The position numbers and the translations under genes are program-made. From Dactylonectria macrodidyma (Eukaryota; Ascomycota; Sordariomycetes; Hypocreales; Nectriaceae), in NCBI GenBank assembly GCA_020744425.1, contig JAGMUV010000003.1, positions 4,690,685 through 4,754,684 on the forward strand: a stretch of DNA of 64,000 bases, in the 5' to 3' direction. The notes under the pieces are model-generated. The model ran no database searches. It was given only the letters and a program-made list of their open reading frames with translations, and was not told where the DNA came from. Positions 1-11,069 of this stretch are shown piece by piece (positions within the stretch are counted from its first letter, which is position 1; each line of letters starts with the position of its first letter).

Positions 1-526
1 GCTTGGCTAGGTCTGCATCGGAGTGGGAGAGGATCTCTAGGGGCTTGAGCTTTTTCACCAGTTCCGCTACGCCACGACAGCCATGGTAACCCTGGCCAAT
101 AGCGATACGGGAAGGGTTGAGGAAGACCAGAATTGCATGAAATGCAGCTAGGCCTGATGAGTATGTCAGAGATGGTCCGCCCAAGTAAGAAGTGAGCAGC
201 GCCTCGAGTCGCGTCGTATTTGGCGCAGTGTATCGACTATAGACATGGGAATCGAAGGGCGCATTGGGCTGTCGGGCGGTTGGTTAGTAAGTGATTCAGA
301 TTTGGACGTGTAAATCGGGATTCCTTGCATCAACATTCCCGTCATTGCCTAGCTCCTCGGGGTTTGAGGTGTATCGAAACGTCGTCGAAACATGGAGAGC
401 CGGAGCTACCGCCCGGTGGTGGTTGATGTAATCATCACCATGGATGGCACGCGAAGATAACGAGAGTTGATGATCAAAAGCTTGACCCAGGCTTCCCGGT
501 CCCGAAGTGTTGATTGATGGAGACAT
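1..526 (-). CDS. Cystathionine gamma-synthase/beta-lyase-like PLP enzyme (5' part only)
   Basis: N-terminal part of a Cys/Met-metabolism PLP-dependent trans-sulfuration enzyme; the rest lies beyond the left edge. Exon 1 is about 308-526 (ATG at 526) and encodes RAIHGDDY...VAPALHVSTTFRYTSNPEEL, typical of the family N terminus. Exon 2 is about 1-268 and encodes HVYSRYTAPNTTRLEALL, TYSSGLAAFHA and GQGYHGCRGV, the conserved cofactor-pocket region; the Schiff-base lysine would be further left. The intron (about 269-307) has a good branch site (CTTACTAAC) and CAG acceptor, but its donor GTCCAA is weak, so the exon 1 end is uncertain by some bases. The family acts in cysteine/methionine interconversion; I cannot tell which substrate this one uses. 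Confidence 0.85.
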
Positions 527-2218
527 GATTGTGAAGTTAAGGGTTGGGAGAAAGACACATCCACAAATGGATCACAAGCAGCGGAAGACTAGGCTCGAGA
601 CTGGGGGCTCCAAGTGGGGGTATTTATTCATGTTTTCAAGCAGGTCCTCAAAGTGCGTGAATCCTTGACAAACAGAAATGAGTTAGCCCTATCTAGCTCT
701 CCCCTAGTGATTGGTTTCCCAAAAATCGTCGATTATGTTATCTTTTGGGGTTCCGCGGCTAATGCCGCTTTGCGTTCTGGGTGACGCAGCAGTACTTGCA
801 ATGATGATGCGCGGTATCCTCGACCCGATTACAGGGTGACGGTGCAATGCATGGATGAAATCTTTCTAGCATAGATTAACTTTCTCTAGGAAAACGTTTG
901 CTTGATAAAAAAAATATAGCATGTATAGTTATGTCCTACGGAAGGAGAAATTCGGAGGCGGCGTCACGGAAAGCTGTGCGAATGGGAGTGGTCAGAGGAA
1001 GAATGCAATGATGTAATGAGTCATACAGTCAACCGCAGCGAAGAAATTTCCGGGCACTGCACATTTTCGGGACCTCTCATTAAAACCACCTCGCGAAAAC
1101 GAATCTGTTACGGGTGCTGGATATACTTCTAGACTCCGATGGCGTCGGTGTTATTTTCCCCTGCTGTCGAAGTACTTGTAGAAAGAAGGCGCACATTTGC
1201 TCCGCTCAAAGTTGCAGTGGTGGAGGCAAAATTGAACCCTTACAAGTGGCGCTGAATCTACCCGGACACAGTAGATCGCCCTGATCCCGGGCCTTCGGAG
1301 GAACATCTGGGGGCCTACGGGAGGATTAAAAGGCCGATATTTCGAATTCGACCCTGCAATCATTTGCGTACCATCTTACACACCTGAGCTCAATGGCATC
1401 TCTTTCTACTCGAGGCCGCGATGCCGCTGCCCCAAACGGGAACAAACGCACAAATAACGACGAGTATTGACGTAACGTAGATGCCTTTTCGACTACTAGG
1501 AGCCAGGGGAACCAGCAGCGCTTCTCTCTGGCCTGCAATTGCTTGGTGGATGTAAATTGGTCACCGGTCCGGGTGGGTATAAGCCAAGTGAAAGGCCGAA
1601 TACGCGAGCAGCTCATGCATTAAGAAGGTGCTGGTGAGTTGCTAGTCTGGTGATTCATTTTCATCTTAGTTTGTCGTGTTGTACGTAGTCGAACAAGCGC
1701 AAGACGAGGCAGTCAGTCTAAGCCTGAACGCTTTTGGCGAGCGACACCACCCGAATACAAGAGGAGGAGGACAAAGGGTGGTAGAAAAACACCGCACACC
1801 ATGAAGCACCACCATGCTTTACACCTCTAGTTTTAATTCACTAAATATAAAATAAAATAATAATTTATATTCATATTTAGTTTACTTTTTGGTACTTTTT
1901 ATATATATATTATGTCTTAGTTTAGTAATAATTTAGCTACTATAAATTGCTTATTTTATTAGCTATTATTGATATGTTTTGGTGTTTTCCTTCTCCCGGA
2001 GGAAGGGTCAATGGCCTAGCGTTGTGGCAGGGGATGGTGGGCATTATGGGACTTTCTTGTAGTTCTAGGGCGCGATAAGGTACTGCTTCGGCATTGTACT
2101 TCTGTATTGACTCACCACTGGCTAATGAAAGTCTCACTATGTCTTTCTCGCCGTTTTACGCCTGCTAAAGCTGACCGCCAACACCGCTATTACCACCACC
2201 GATAAGCATCTACTCATT
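527..2218. other. Intergenic region, no supported gene
   Basis: Only short overlapping ORFs without recognisable protein features. A strongly AT-rich patch lies at about 1828-1975 and may be an eroded repeat fragment. Presumably holds the promoters of the flanking genes. Confidence 0.5.
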
Positions 2219-3283
2219 ATGGAAATCTCATCTTCCGACTCATCTGGCAATGGCCTAGAACTATTACCTGTCCCAATAGAAGATCAAGAGCGCGAGGCGT
2301 GTATTGGGATCAGCCCGACCGGCTTTCACATCAGGCATCCGCCAGCGCCGCATCACCTAGACGCCTTCATAACATCCGACGAGAAGCTGTTCCAGACAAT
2401 CCATATGGGCGCGGCCGTTATTGATACCAGCAGATGGGTCCTTGTGGTCAACGGTCTGGTTCGAAACGAGTTTGCTTTGACATTTGAACAGCTTCTACGA
2501 CTACCGAGGACTTCCGTCACCGCGTTCCATGAATGTTACGGCAGCCCCATCAAGCCTCCCAACAAAGCAGTCTGGCGCATCGGTAATGTGACCTGGACGG
2601 GTGTCCGTCTGTCGCATCTGCTTTCCCTTGCACACCCCCTTCCGGAAGCCCAATTTGTGTGGTCGGAAGGGCTAGATCATGGAACGTTCGCCGGTGTCCA
2701 ATCCGATCGTTATCAAAAAGACTTGCCCATGACAAAAGCACTGGCACCTGAGGTTTTAGTGGCTTACGAAATGAATGGTGTTCGGCTGAACAAGGAACGG
2801 GGCGGACCTGTACGACTCATTGTACCCGGCTGGTTTGGTACCAATATGACAAAATGGTTGTGCCGGCTGACGGTGCAGGATACGAGAGCGATCGGGCCCT
2901 ACACAACGACATTCTACAATGAGATTGATCCATGGGATCCACGCAAGAAGCGCCCAGTTTGGGCAGTCGAGGTCAATTCGATGATTGTTTCTCCGGCGCC
3001 AAATACAATTTGGGCTGGGTCAAAAGTACTGGTTCAGGGGTGGGCGTGGTGCCACCAACCCGTTACTCGGGTCATTGTTACCGCGGCACCAGGAGAATTC
3101 TGCATTGATGCAGTAGTCACAGAGAGAGAAGATTTCAGTTGGCAGAGTTGGGAGACTACTTTGACTTTGCCGTGCGGCGAATACGTTCTAATGGCACAAG
3201 CATTCTCTTCTTGTGGACAGGAACAACCGCTATCTGCTCGAAGGAACCATGCCCATAGGGTGAAGATCTGGGTCAAGTGCTAG
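2219..3283 (+). CDS. Sulfite-oxidase-family molybdopterin oxidoreductase
   Basis: Single-exon gene of 354 aa. Residues about 35-225 form the oxidoreductase molybdopterin-binding domain: an AFHECYGSP segment carries the likely molybdenum-ligand cysteine (C106), and RGGPVRLIVPGWFGTNMTKW (about 195-214) is the conserved pterin-pocket signature. Residues about 240-350 (PVWAVEVNS, VLVQGWAW, RVIVTAAPGEF) match the Ig-like Mo-cofactor dimerisation domain. There is no b5-type haem domain and no obvious signal peptide, so it is shorter than animal sulfite oxidase and resembles plant or fungal single-cofactor forms. The substrate could be sulfite, but fungal paralogues vary. The start ATG at 2219 gives a full domain and has an AT-rich leader. 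It sits 1.7 kb from the sulfur-metabolism-type PLP gene; a functional link is possible but unproven. Confidence 0.88.
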   Translation: MEISSSDSSGNGLELLPVPIEDQEREACIGISPTGFHIRHPPAPHHLDAFITSDEKLFQTIHMGAAVIDTSRWVLVVNGLVRNEFALTFEQLLRLPRTSVTAFHECYGSPIKPPNKAVWRIGNVTWTGVRLSHLLSLAHPLPEAQFVWSEGLDHGTFAGVQSDRYQKDLPMTKALAPEVLVAYEMNGVRLNKERGGPVRLIVPGWFGTNMTKWLCRLTVQDTRAIGPYTTTFYNEIDPWDPRKKRPVWAVEVNSMIVSPAPNTIWAGSKVLVQGWAWCHQPVTRVIVTAAPGEFCIDAVVTEREDFSWQSWETTLTLPCGEYVLMAQAFSSCGQEQPLSARRNHAHRVKIWVKC

Positions 3284-5060
3284 AGGACATGGCCTAAGTG
3301 GTTCTATGATAATTCCAATTCCTGTTCTTTTTACCTCTATCCTCTTATAAATCCTGCCTACAATCGATAGACTGTGGCTAGGGGCCGACCAGTGTATGGC
3401 TGTTCGCTCCATCGAAGGCGAGTTGCTGCTGGCCACAGAGTCAAAAAATCATAGCTTTCTTCACAATTTTAAACTTTTTAAAACCCAATACTTCCACGGT
3501 TGCCAAACATCAAGTTTTCCCAGCTCTTTCGAGCTAGTATGCTTAAATCAGGATGAATAAATAGCGGCCGGGCCCGTGGGCTGGGCCATGACTCTTTTCC
3601 CTCCATCACATACCGCCAAACACTAATACAGCTATCATTACTCCTACTGTCAGTACTGTAATCGATCCATTCGATCCAACCAACGATGCAGCGAGATCAC
3701 AATACTAGCCAGTGGATTTATCCATATTCCAGTACTTAACATTTCAGTGAAATAAATCTGCAAGTGGGCAGCTTTGGTTGATGAAGTGGTGACACATAAG
3801 AGCATATCTATAAAGATTGAAGGAACCGCGAAGTAGTCAGCCTGATCAGTTTCGACGTCAACGGCGACTTTAACGGAATATTCAGAAATGGACTACTACA
3901 CACACTGGAAGCAAGGGGCGTGCCTAAGAGGTCGGCGAATTGGTTTGACGCCTTTAATCGGTTCAGACGGCTACAATTGCGGTGTACGGCATCTCGTTGA
4001 CATAAATTCTTTTCGAATGTCTTGTTGATTTCTCCTACATATAAAGGGATACATGAAGGCCAAGTTTATACGTCGCATATAGGTAAGGCAGACTTCTGGA
4101 AAGCTGATGCGGGTGCAAGGGACAGCAACCCTGCGGAGATGGCTGGCGAAATTATTCAGAGAAGGGGAAGCAGTTCTAAATAAGACAACAGTTAAATGTG
4201 GGAGGGTCATCGGTGAGGATTAAAATATTAGGTAAAGTGATCTTAAGGGAATTCCTATTTCAATGTTCAAATAACGATTCCATTATAGTAACGACTATTG
4301 CCAGTGTGAGCATTGCGTAGGTTACACAAATATATAAAGCTGGATGTACGTTATATATAGTTGGCTTAGTAAACAGCAGGACTTTAAGAAATATACTTGA
4401 TATTTCCTTTATAGATTTTTCTTAAAATGTGACAGTCAGGTCTAGCCCAGAGGTATAGGGTAGGTCCGAGACGTGAGCTAAATAATTAAGTACACCAGGA
4501 CGTCCTCATACGGAATGTAAGTTACTGTCTGGTAATATGCAAAGGTGAGTCTTTATTTAACTAAGTATGTTAGTAGCTGGTAGGCTACGTAACAGCAGGG
4601 ATGCGAAAATGACGCTGAAGAGCCAATGGCCAAAATTTACACTCATCACTTACAGGCAGAGAACCTTAGCTTACTCGTAGACTTGACAAACATGACCTGA
4701 TGTCAGGTATTGCGTTCTTTATCGAAACATGTGTGTCGTATTGGCGTTAGACATATGGGGTTCTCAATCACCTCACAATGGCACCTAATAACTTCACTAG
4801 GCTTGTCGCTCGCTGCTCGCCTGGAGCTGTTCATATAAGGAAACTCTGACGATGTGAATCGACACACAAGCTGCATGTACATTTCAGATATAAATAAGAC
4901 CCAGGATCTCATCTAATAAACTCTTCTCAACCTGTTACAGTTGTTATTTGCTTGTGCGTACTGCCAGAAGCCGTCTGAACTACCTCCTCTAGGGCGAGAC
5001 CTTCTCTAATGTCGCGCTTGATGTCAATTGATTCAATGTCAAGAGCTTTCAAGGATTCAT
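3284..5060. other. Intergenic region with a repeat fragment
   Basis: No supported gene; the ORFs at 3971-4210, 4703-4912 and similar are short and unlike known proteins. Contains a fragment at 3398-3455 that recurs at about 16495-16560. Confidence 0.5.
3398..3455 (+). repeat. Dispersed repeat fragment, copy 1
   Basis: The segment beginning GTTCGCTCCATCGAAGGCGA and running through GAGTCAAAAAATCATAG closely matches about 16495-16560 in the same orientation, with substitutions and small indels. Probably a remnant of an old repeat family. Confidence 0.5.
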
Positions 5061-6758
5061 CTAGAGAACATATCGATACATTGGGTGGGCATCTCCAACA
5101 TTGGCAATATCCTCGGGCATGTGATCCAAGTCACTCTTCCCATGCTTCTCGTCCCGCCTCCTGTTCTGCCATCGCAGACTGAGACTGAGAACTGCAGCGA
5201 TAGTAGCAGCCAGCAGTAAAACACCGGCGCAAATCCACATGCCCTTGGTGTAATACGGCTGGGCGGACTTGGGGAAGATCCTCGCGCCGAGGATGGGACC
5301 ACACTGACCGACCATGCCGAAGATGGTGAGACCAGCTCCGCGCTTCGACGAGGATCCTTGGTTATCAGTGACCCAAGTAAAGGTCAAGGCAACAGCGGGG
5401 AACACTCCAGCGCAGACAAGAAAGGTCGCAAAGTACCGGATGCCGGTAGTGTGAACCGTCGCCAGGATGATGTATCCCGTGGCGCCGACGCAGCTGAAGA
5501 TAATGACAAAGATACCCCTGGTCTGCGCGCGATCGGAGAACAAGCTGGTCAAGACGCACACGAAGTACGCTGCGAGGTACGGGCACGCTGACAGGCCCTG
5601 AGCCCTGAGAGAGGTGTAGCCCATCGCGGTCAGGATCGTAGGGAGGTAGGCAGGCAGTGAGCCGAAGGCAGTGTTGAGGCAGAAGATGATGGCGGCCTGG
5701 AGGTAGTTCTTGTAGTCATAGAAGGCGGCAAAGACCTGCTTGAAGTTGAGCTTGCGCTGCTGATCCTGGCCGCGACCTTTGACAGCTCGTGCACCTATGA
5801 TTGCGTTCTGGCGGGCGTCAAGGAAAACGCACTCTCGTGGCGAGGCAGGGAGATAGAAATACGCCACGACGGCGAGGATAAGGGTAGGGATGCCCTCTGG
5901 ATATCGAGTTAGTGAATAAACATGGTATGATGTCGATGTAGATGATTAACTTGCCAACGATAAAAAGTAGTTGCCAGTTGTGAACGGACGTATGCGCGTG
6001 GACCAAGCCGTACGCAAGAGCCGAGGCGAAGCAGTTGGCCAAGGGGGAGAAGGAGATAAACAGTCCGTATCGCAGCCCCATCTCGCGGCGGTGGTAGAAG
6101 AAGGTCATGTAGAGCGCTACGGCAGGCACGAACCCAGCCTCAAAGACACCGATGAGGAATCGAAGGGCCATGATGCCGGCGAAATTATGAGTGGTGGCCT
6201 GCAGAATGCTCATGGTTCCCCAGCCGAAGGTGACCATTGCTGTCCACAGACGCAAGGGCACAAACTTCCACACAAGGATGAGCTGCGCGATTGACGTGTT
6301 AGCGTTGAGTCGTCAAAAACAGTGATAACTAGAATGCTGGGGCATGAGGATGGACTAAATACCCAGTGAAAGGCTATGTAAGCAATGTAGTAGATGGTCA
6401 CAATCATGGAATACTGGTCCGAGGTGATGCCCCAGGCCTCACCCATACCTGCAGTGTATGCATTTCCAATGTTGCCGCGGTCGATGTAGGAAACAAGGTA
6501 GAGTGAGCCGAGTCTGTATGGATGTGATCAGCGTCAACAAGTGGAAAAGAGACTTGAACTTCCCACGACCTACAGTGGGATCAAACTCCAATCGAGCTTC
6601 CGAAGTGCTCTTCTCTCTTCATCTGGAGTCCAAGTGAGAGTCTGGGCCTCGTCATGCTTCATACTATCTTCGACATCCATGACGGAGAGGTTCTGGTTCT
6701 CAACGTGCGAGGCGTCTTCCTCTTTGTTGGGTTGACGAGCGTGGTCTGGGTTTTGCAT
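5061..6758 (-). CDS. MFS transporter, anion:cation symporter (Dal5/allantoate-permease) type
   Basis: Four exons: 6574-6758, 6363-6513, 5955-6282 and 5061-5896, giving 499 aa with all phases consistent. Diagnostic stretches are LGSLYLVSYIDRGNIGNAYTAG after a charged N-terminal tail (TM1 region with the family D-R-x-N-I-G-N motif), GWGTMSILQATTHNFAGIMALRFLIGVFEAGF (TM3-4), and LFIVEGIPTLILAVVAYFYLP after splicing. About 12 TM segments are expected in the plasma membrane, importing organic anions or vitamins. The third intron (5897-5954) starts with GC rather than GT (GCAAGT); only this junction restores the family EGIPT segment. It is divergent from the AtuA/CoA-transferase gene across 486 bp, so it probably imports that enzyme's substrate. 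The substrate cannot be read from sequence. Confidence 0.88.
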
Positions 6759-6976
6759 AGCGAAAACTTTTTGGCCGGTTTGTGTCGATGCCTTGGAGAT
6801 GCTAGACTGGACTTCTGGATCCGAGGCTCCCTTTTAAGGCCGTCGATGAGCCTTCATCTCGCAAACATGACACGCGAATTTGTGGGGTTGCAAAGGAGAA
6901 CCGACCCCATGGGGAACTAGGTTGTTGCTGGGGCATACCGTGGGGCGTCCGTCTGGCCCAGAGTTCGAGGAGGCGT

Positions 6977-6990
6977 CGGCATCAATACCG
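6977..6990. promoter_or_regulatory. CGG-N8-CCG palindrome, candidate Zn2Cys6 site 1
   Basis: GTCGG CATCAATA CCGAC: inverted CGG triplets with an 8-nt spacer, extended to 5-bp arms. Everted or inverted CGG pairs are the usual target of dimeric Zn2Cys6 regulators, one of which is encoded 4 kb away. Confidence 0.45.
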
Positions 6991-7036
6991 ACGCTGAATA
7001 CCGAGCAGATGCCGATGTGCCATTGGCGAGCAAATT

Positions 7037-7062
7037 GGATTTCGGATTCTGGACCGAAATCC
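7037..7062. promoter_or_regulatory. 26-bp palindrome with CGG-N8-CCG core, candidate Zn2Cys6 site 2
   Basis: Perfect 9-bp arms GGATTTCGG and CCGAAATCC separated by 8 nt. It has the same triplet spacing as the site 66 bp away. The best operator candidate in the window. Confidence 0.5.
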
Positions 7063-7244
7063 CCCAATGCCGATCATGCCGTCTTAGGGCGGACATGCCG
7101 TGCGGAGAGCACTCATTTATCAACGAATGACAGAAACAACTCAACTTCAGTCAATTGCAATGTCTGTCTTGTATTAATATATTACCCATCTCATCCTCTA
7201 CGTCCATGAGGACTTAGCCCCATATACAACTCATATTTGCAAAC

Positions 7245-10200
7245 ATGTCACGTCCATGGACCGTCAACGACCATGCCTCGCAAGAGTTTAACATCCTCAC
7301 GCCAAATGCCATGCTCGGCTATGGATACAACTCGGATCATTTCTGGCACGGTATCTCCAAATATCGACCTGCGGCGATTATTGTTGACAGCGGTTCCACT
7401 GATGGCGGCCCATACAAGCTGGGCATGGGAAAGATGACGTGTGGGAGAGGCTCGTATGTTCGCGACCTTGAGCCGATCCTCGCCGCTGCATTCCACCACA
7501 AGATCAAAGTCCTAATAGGGTCCGTGGGCGGCGATGGTAGCAACAAACACGTCGCCGAGATGCTCCAGATTGTTACGGAGATTGCTAGCCGTGAGGGCTA
7601 TTCGTTCAAGGTCACCACCATCCAGGCGGGGATGGATAGGTCCTTTATCAAGAGCAGGATAGCCGAGTCGCGCGTGAGCCCTTGTGGTCCCGTTGAGCCG
7701 TTGCTGTCCGAGGTGGTAGACACAGCTGTTGATGTTGTTGCTCAGATGGGTGCTGAACCGTGAGTTTCGCCATTCCAACCGCAATTTTTTGCTGACGACA
7801 CGACTCCAGATATCTCAAAGCCCTGGAAGAGGACCCAGATATTATCCTCGGTGGAAGGTCTTACGACCCAGCCCCTTTTGCTGCCTTTTCCATATTCCAC
7901 GGCGTGCTTCCAGGAGTCGCATGGCACATGGGCAAGATCATGGAGTGTGGCGGCATCTGCGCGGTGCCTAAAGGCCGCTCTATGATCGCAACTCTAAGAA
8001 GAGACTCGTTTGATCTCACGCCGCTGTCCCCGGCTGAAAGATGCACGCCACTCTCAGTTGCTGCCCACACTCTGTATGAGAAGACCCGTCCCGATCTTCT
8101 GCCCGGCCCTGGCGGAGTTCTCTGCCTCGACAATGCCAAATATAAACAAATCACTGACAAGACTTGCCGTGTATCTCACGCCGAGTTCATCGAACGGCCG
8201 TATCAGATCAAACTCGAGGGAGTCAGCCACCTTGGCTTCCGCACCATCTTCATTGGTGGCATCAGGGACCCGATCTTGATCGACCAAATCGACGACTTCC
8301 TCGAGCGCGTCCGCCAATACTCGCACAACCTTTTCCCCGAGCTGGATCAATCTGAGCATTGTCGTTTGATTTACCACGTCTACGGCAAAAACGGCGTCAT
8401 GGGTCCGTTGGAGCCTGAAACAGCAAAGCCACACGAACTCGCAGTTCTCGGTGAGGTGGTTGCGCCAACTTCAGAGCTATCGCACACGATCGCGAATAAC
8501 GTCCGAGCCTCCATCCTGCATTTCGCCTACCCCGGACAAATGGCGACAACAGGGAACTTTGCAAGCCCCCTGTCGCCGCACGAGCAAGATGCCGGCGCCG
8601 TCTTCAAGTTCAGTCTGTATCACCTGGTGGACCTTGACGCTGGAGAGGAGGCGACACTCTTCCCAATCGAGTATCACACACTCGCTTCGACCACGACGAC
8701 GGCAAAGCCCCCCCCGGTATTGCCGCTTGAGAAGCTGAAGCAGCTGGAGAGCGCGAGCCTTGTTCCACTGACGACCAAGACAGCCCCCAGCGGCGAGGCG
8801 GTGCTGAGCCAGCTCGCGCGAATCATCCGGTCCAAGAACTCGGGTCCGTTTGAGATGACATTCGATGTCATGTTTGACGATGTTGCAGTGTATGAGCGTG
8901 TCAAGGCAGTTGATAAGCTTGGAAACGAAACAATCAAAGCGTTGTTTCGGGTCACTGACGCCGATATCCTGACCAACATGTACTTCGACCCTGCTCTTGC
9001 GTGGAAGTGCACGATCAGAAGGCCATGGGCTCAGGGCAGTGTTGGTGAACGCGACACTCTCGGCACCCAGCAGCACGCGCCGCTCTTGGGTGTAGTTATC
9101 CCTGCAAGCAAGCCTGCACACTTCAATGGCGACAAGCGAGAGCCTGTTGTAGCAAACGGAATCTCGAAACCTCATGTCAACGGGTTTCCCACAGCTAAAA
9201 TGAACGTCGACCGAGGATCATTCACATCACGAGACGTATTGGAAGAAGTCTGGACAGGTCTCGGACTCCCCAAGAGTGGTCTAGGATCCGTCAAGCTTCC
9301 GGGACAAGAAGGCCCGGCCCTGCCTTCATCCTACAAACTCGGGATACTAGCACAAAGCTCCATTGCTCTGTCTGCCCTAGCCGCTGCGCAAGTCCATGCG
9401 TTGCGAAATAATAGCACCGTCCCTATTGTTACGGTTCCTGTTGAGCACGCGGCCGTCGAGTTCAAGTCTGAGAGGCTTTATGCACTGGACAACAAACCTG
9501 CTCCTTCACCTTGGGGCCCGATAGGTGGACTACACAAGACATCGGATGGCTATGTGCGCATTCACGACTCGTTCCCAAATCATGCTCACGGTGCACTACG
9601 CCTCCTGGGCTTGCCAGTTGGGTCAACTCGGGATAACGTGTCAGGGAAGACTATCGATTGGGCCAGCATCGATCTTGAAAACTGCGGCACAGTTGAAGAC
9701 AAACTGGCCATCTACGCGTTAAGGTCGTATCGCCAGTGGGACATGCTTCCACAGTCGAGGGCCATCAGTAACTTTCCCATTGGCATTGAGAAGTTGTCAG
9801 ATGCGGCTCTTCCGCGTAAACTCGGCGGTGGAAATACAAAATGCCTCGCCGGCTTGCGTGTCGTCGACATGAGTCGGGTCATCGCCGCGCCGCTCTGCGG
9901 AAGAACCCTTGCTGCCCATGGGGCTGATGTTATCTGGGTAACATCCCCGAACTTGCCCGACCTACCGACCATGGATCGAGACTTTGGCCGCGGCAAACGA
10001 ACTGTGCAGCTCGACATTCACGATTCACGGGATAAGGCGCAACTTTTGGCGCTGCTCAAGACGTGTGACGTTTTCATCCAAGGCTTCAGGCCGGGAAGTC
10101 TTGCCTCCTACGGCCTGTCACCAGCCGAGCTGGTCAAGATTAATCCGGGTATAATCGTGGCGAACATGTCGGCTTTCGGACCTGACGGGCCGTGGTCCGG

Positions 10201-10636
10201 TCGGAGAGGGTATGACTCCTTGGTGCAGACTTGCTCCGGAATGAATGTCTCGGAAGCAGAGCATGCCGGCAAGGGTGAGCCTGCGCGGCCGACCCCTTGC
10301 CAAGCTCTCGATCATGCTGGGGGCTACATGCTGGCCACGGGTGTCATTGCTGCCGTGTATCGCCGTGCTACTAGCGGTGGCTCGTGGCGAGTTGATGTGT
10401 CGCTGGCGGGTATCATGAAGTACTTGAGAAGTCTCGGACAGTACCCTGGCGCAACCGGATTCGAAACCAAGGATTATGAACAGACTGAAGATGTCCCTGA
10501 CATGTACTTTGAGATCAAGGAAACAGGGTTTGGAAAAATGAAGGCAATCAGGCACAGCGCTGCCGTTGAAGGATGTCTAGTTGGCTGGGATGTGATGCCC
10601 AAGCCTTTGGGATCTGACACCCCTGAATGGCTGTAG
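7245..10636 (+). CDS. Three-module AtuA (DUF1446) / DUF4387 / CoA-transferase III fusion protein
   Basis: Two exons, 7245-7759 and 7810-10636 (intron with GTGAGT donor), giving 1113 aa. Residues about 15-430 are an acyclic-terpene-utilisation AtuA/DUF1446-type module (VDSGSTDGGPYKLGMGKMTCGRG, LIGSVGGDGSNKHV, GGRSYDPAPFAAF, GKIMECGGICAVPKGRSM). A DUF4387-like module follows (about 510-620: LSQLARIIRSKNSGPFEMTFDVMFDD, FRVTDADILTNMYFDP). A C-terminal CaiB/BaiF class III CoA-transferase half follows (GLRVVDMSRVIAAPLCGRTLAAHGADVIWV, GKRTVQLD, DVFIQGFRPGSL, FGPDGPWSGRRGYD). In bacteria AtuA-type proteins occur in acyclic terpene/branched acyl-CoA catabolism, though their reaction is unclear; class III transferases move CoA between carboxylic acids. 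I infer activation and breakdown of a branched or terpenoid acid imported by the neighbouring permease. The last ~90 residues look short for a full transferase domain. Confidence 0.85.
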
Positions 10637-11069
10637 GGGTCGCTAGATGAGGATAGAATTACGAGTGCAGACATGGCAGGAATGTTGCAGAATGGGAAAT
10701 GATTCTATTTTGTGGGCTATTGAGTAGTGTGGTTAAACTAGTTTGGCATTTCAAAGAAAGAGCAAATCTATCGTCGTAGTAAATCCCTAGACTCGAAAAG
10801 AGGTATGAGGAATTGCTCCCTTCCCCTCTCATGTTATAACACAACTATACCCTAGAACGGCCCACATCGGGGTGTCACGTGTTGCAACTAAGTTCGGCAT
10901 TTTTCAGTGAGAGATGCCGATGATTCCGACTACCACACCACCAACCTCAACCAAGTCCATCAAATCACCACAACTTTCGCATCGTTGGCAATTGCACGGG
11001 ATACCTGCAAAGCCATAGTGCACAAATGAATGCCCTCTTTTCCCCCTGCTCGGATATTCAGGCCAGGGA
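10637..11069 (+). promoter_or_regulatory. Promoter region of the Zn2Cys6 gene
   Basis: 433 bp between the fusion-protein stop and the regulator start. It contains an inverted repeat TCGGCAT...ATGCCGA (10894-10920), whose ATGCCGAT word also occurs in the divergent promoter near 7010 and 7067. Could mediate self-regulation. Confidence 0.35.

Larger units (their letters stand above)
6759..7244. promoter_or_regulatory. Shared divergent promoter of the MFS and AtuA/CoA-transferase genes
   Basis: A 486-bp gap between two start codons pointing away from each other. It contains two CGG-N8-CCG palindromes (6977-6990 and 7043-7056) and repeated ATGCCGAT words near 7010 and 7067. An AT-rich stretch near 7171-7190 could be the core promoter for the plus-strand gene. 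Confidence 0.6.

Noticed and set aside
1326..1616. 96-aa minus-strand ORF
   Set aside because: Composition is random-like, no domain features, no good intron or promoter context.
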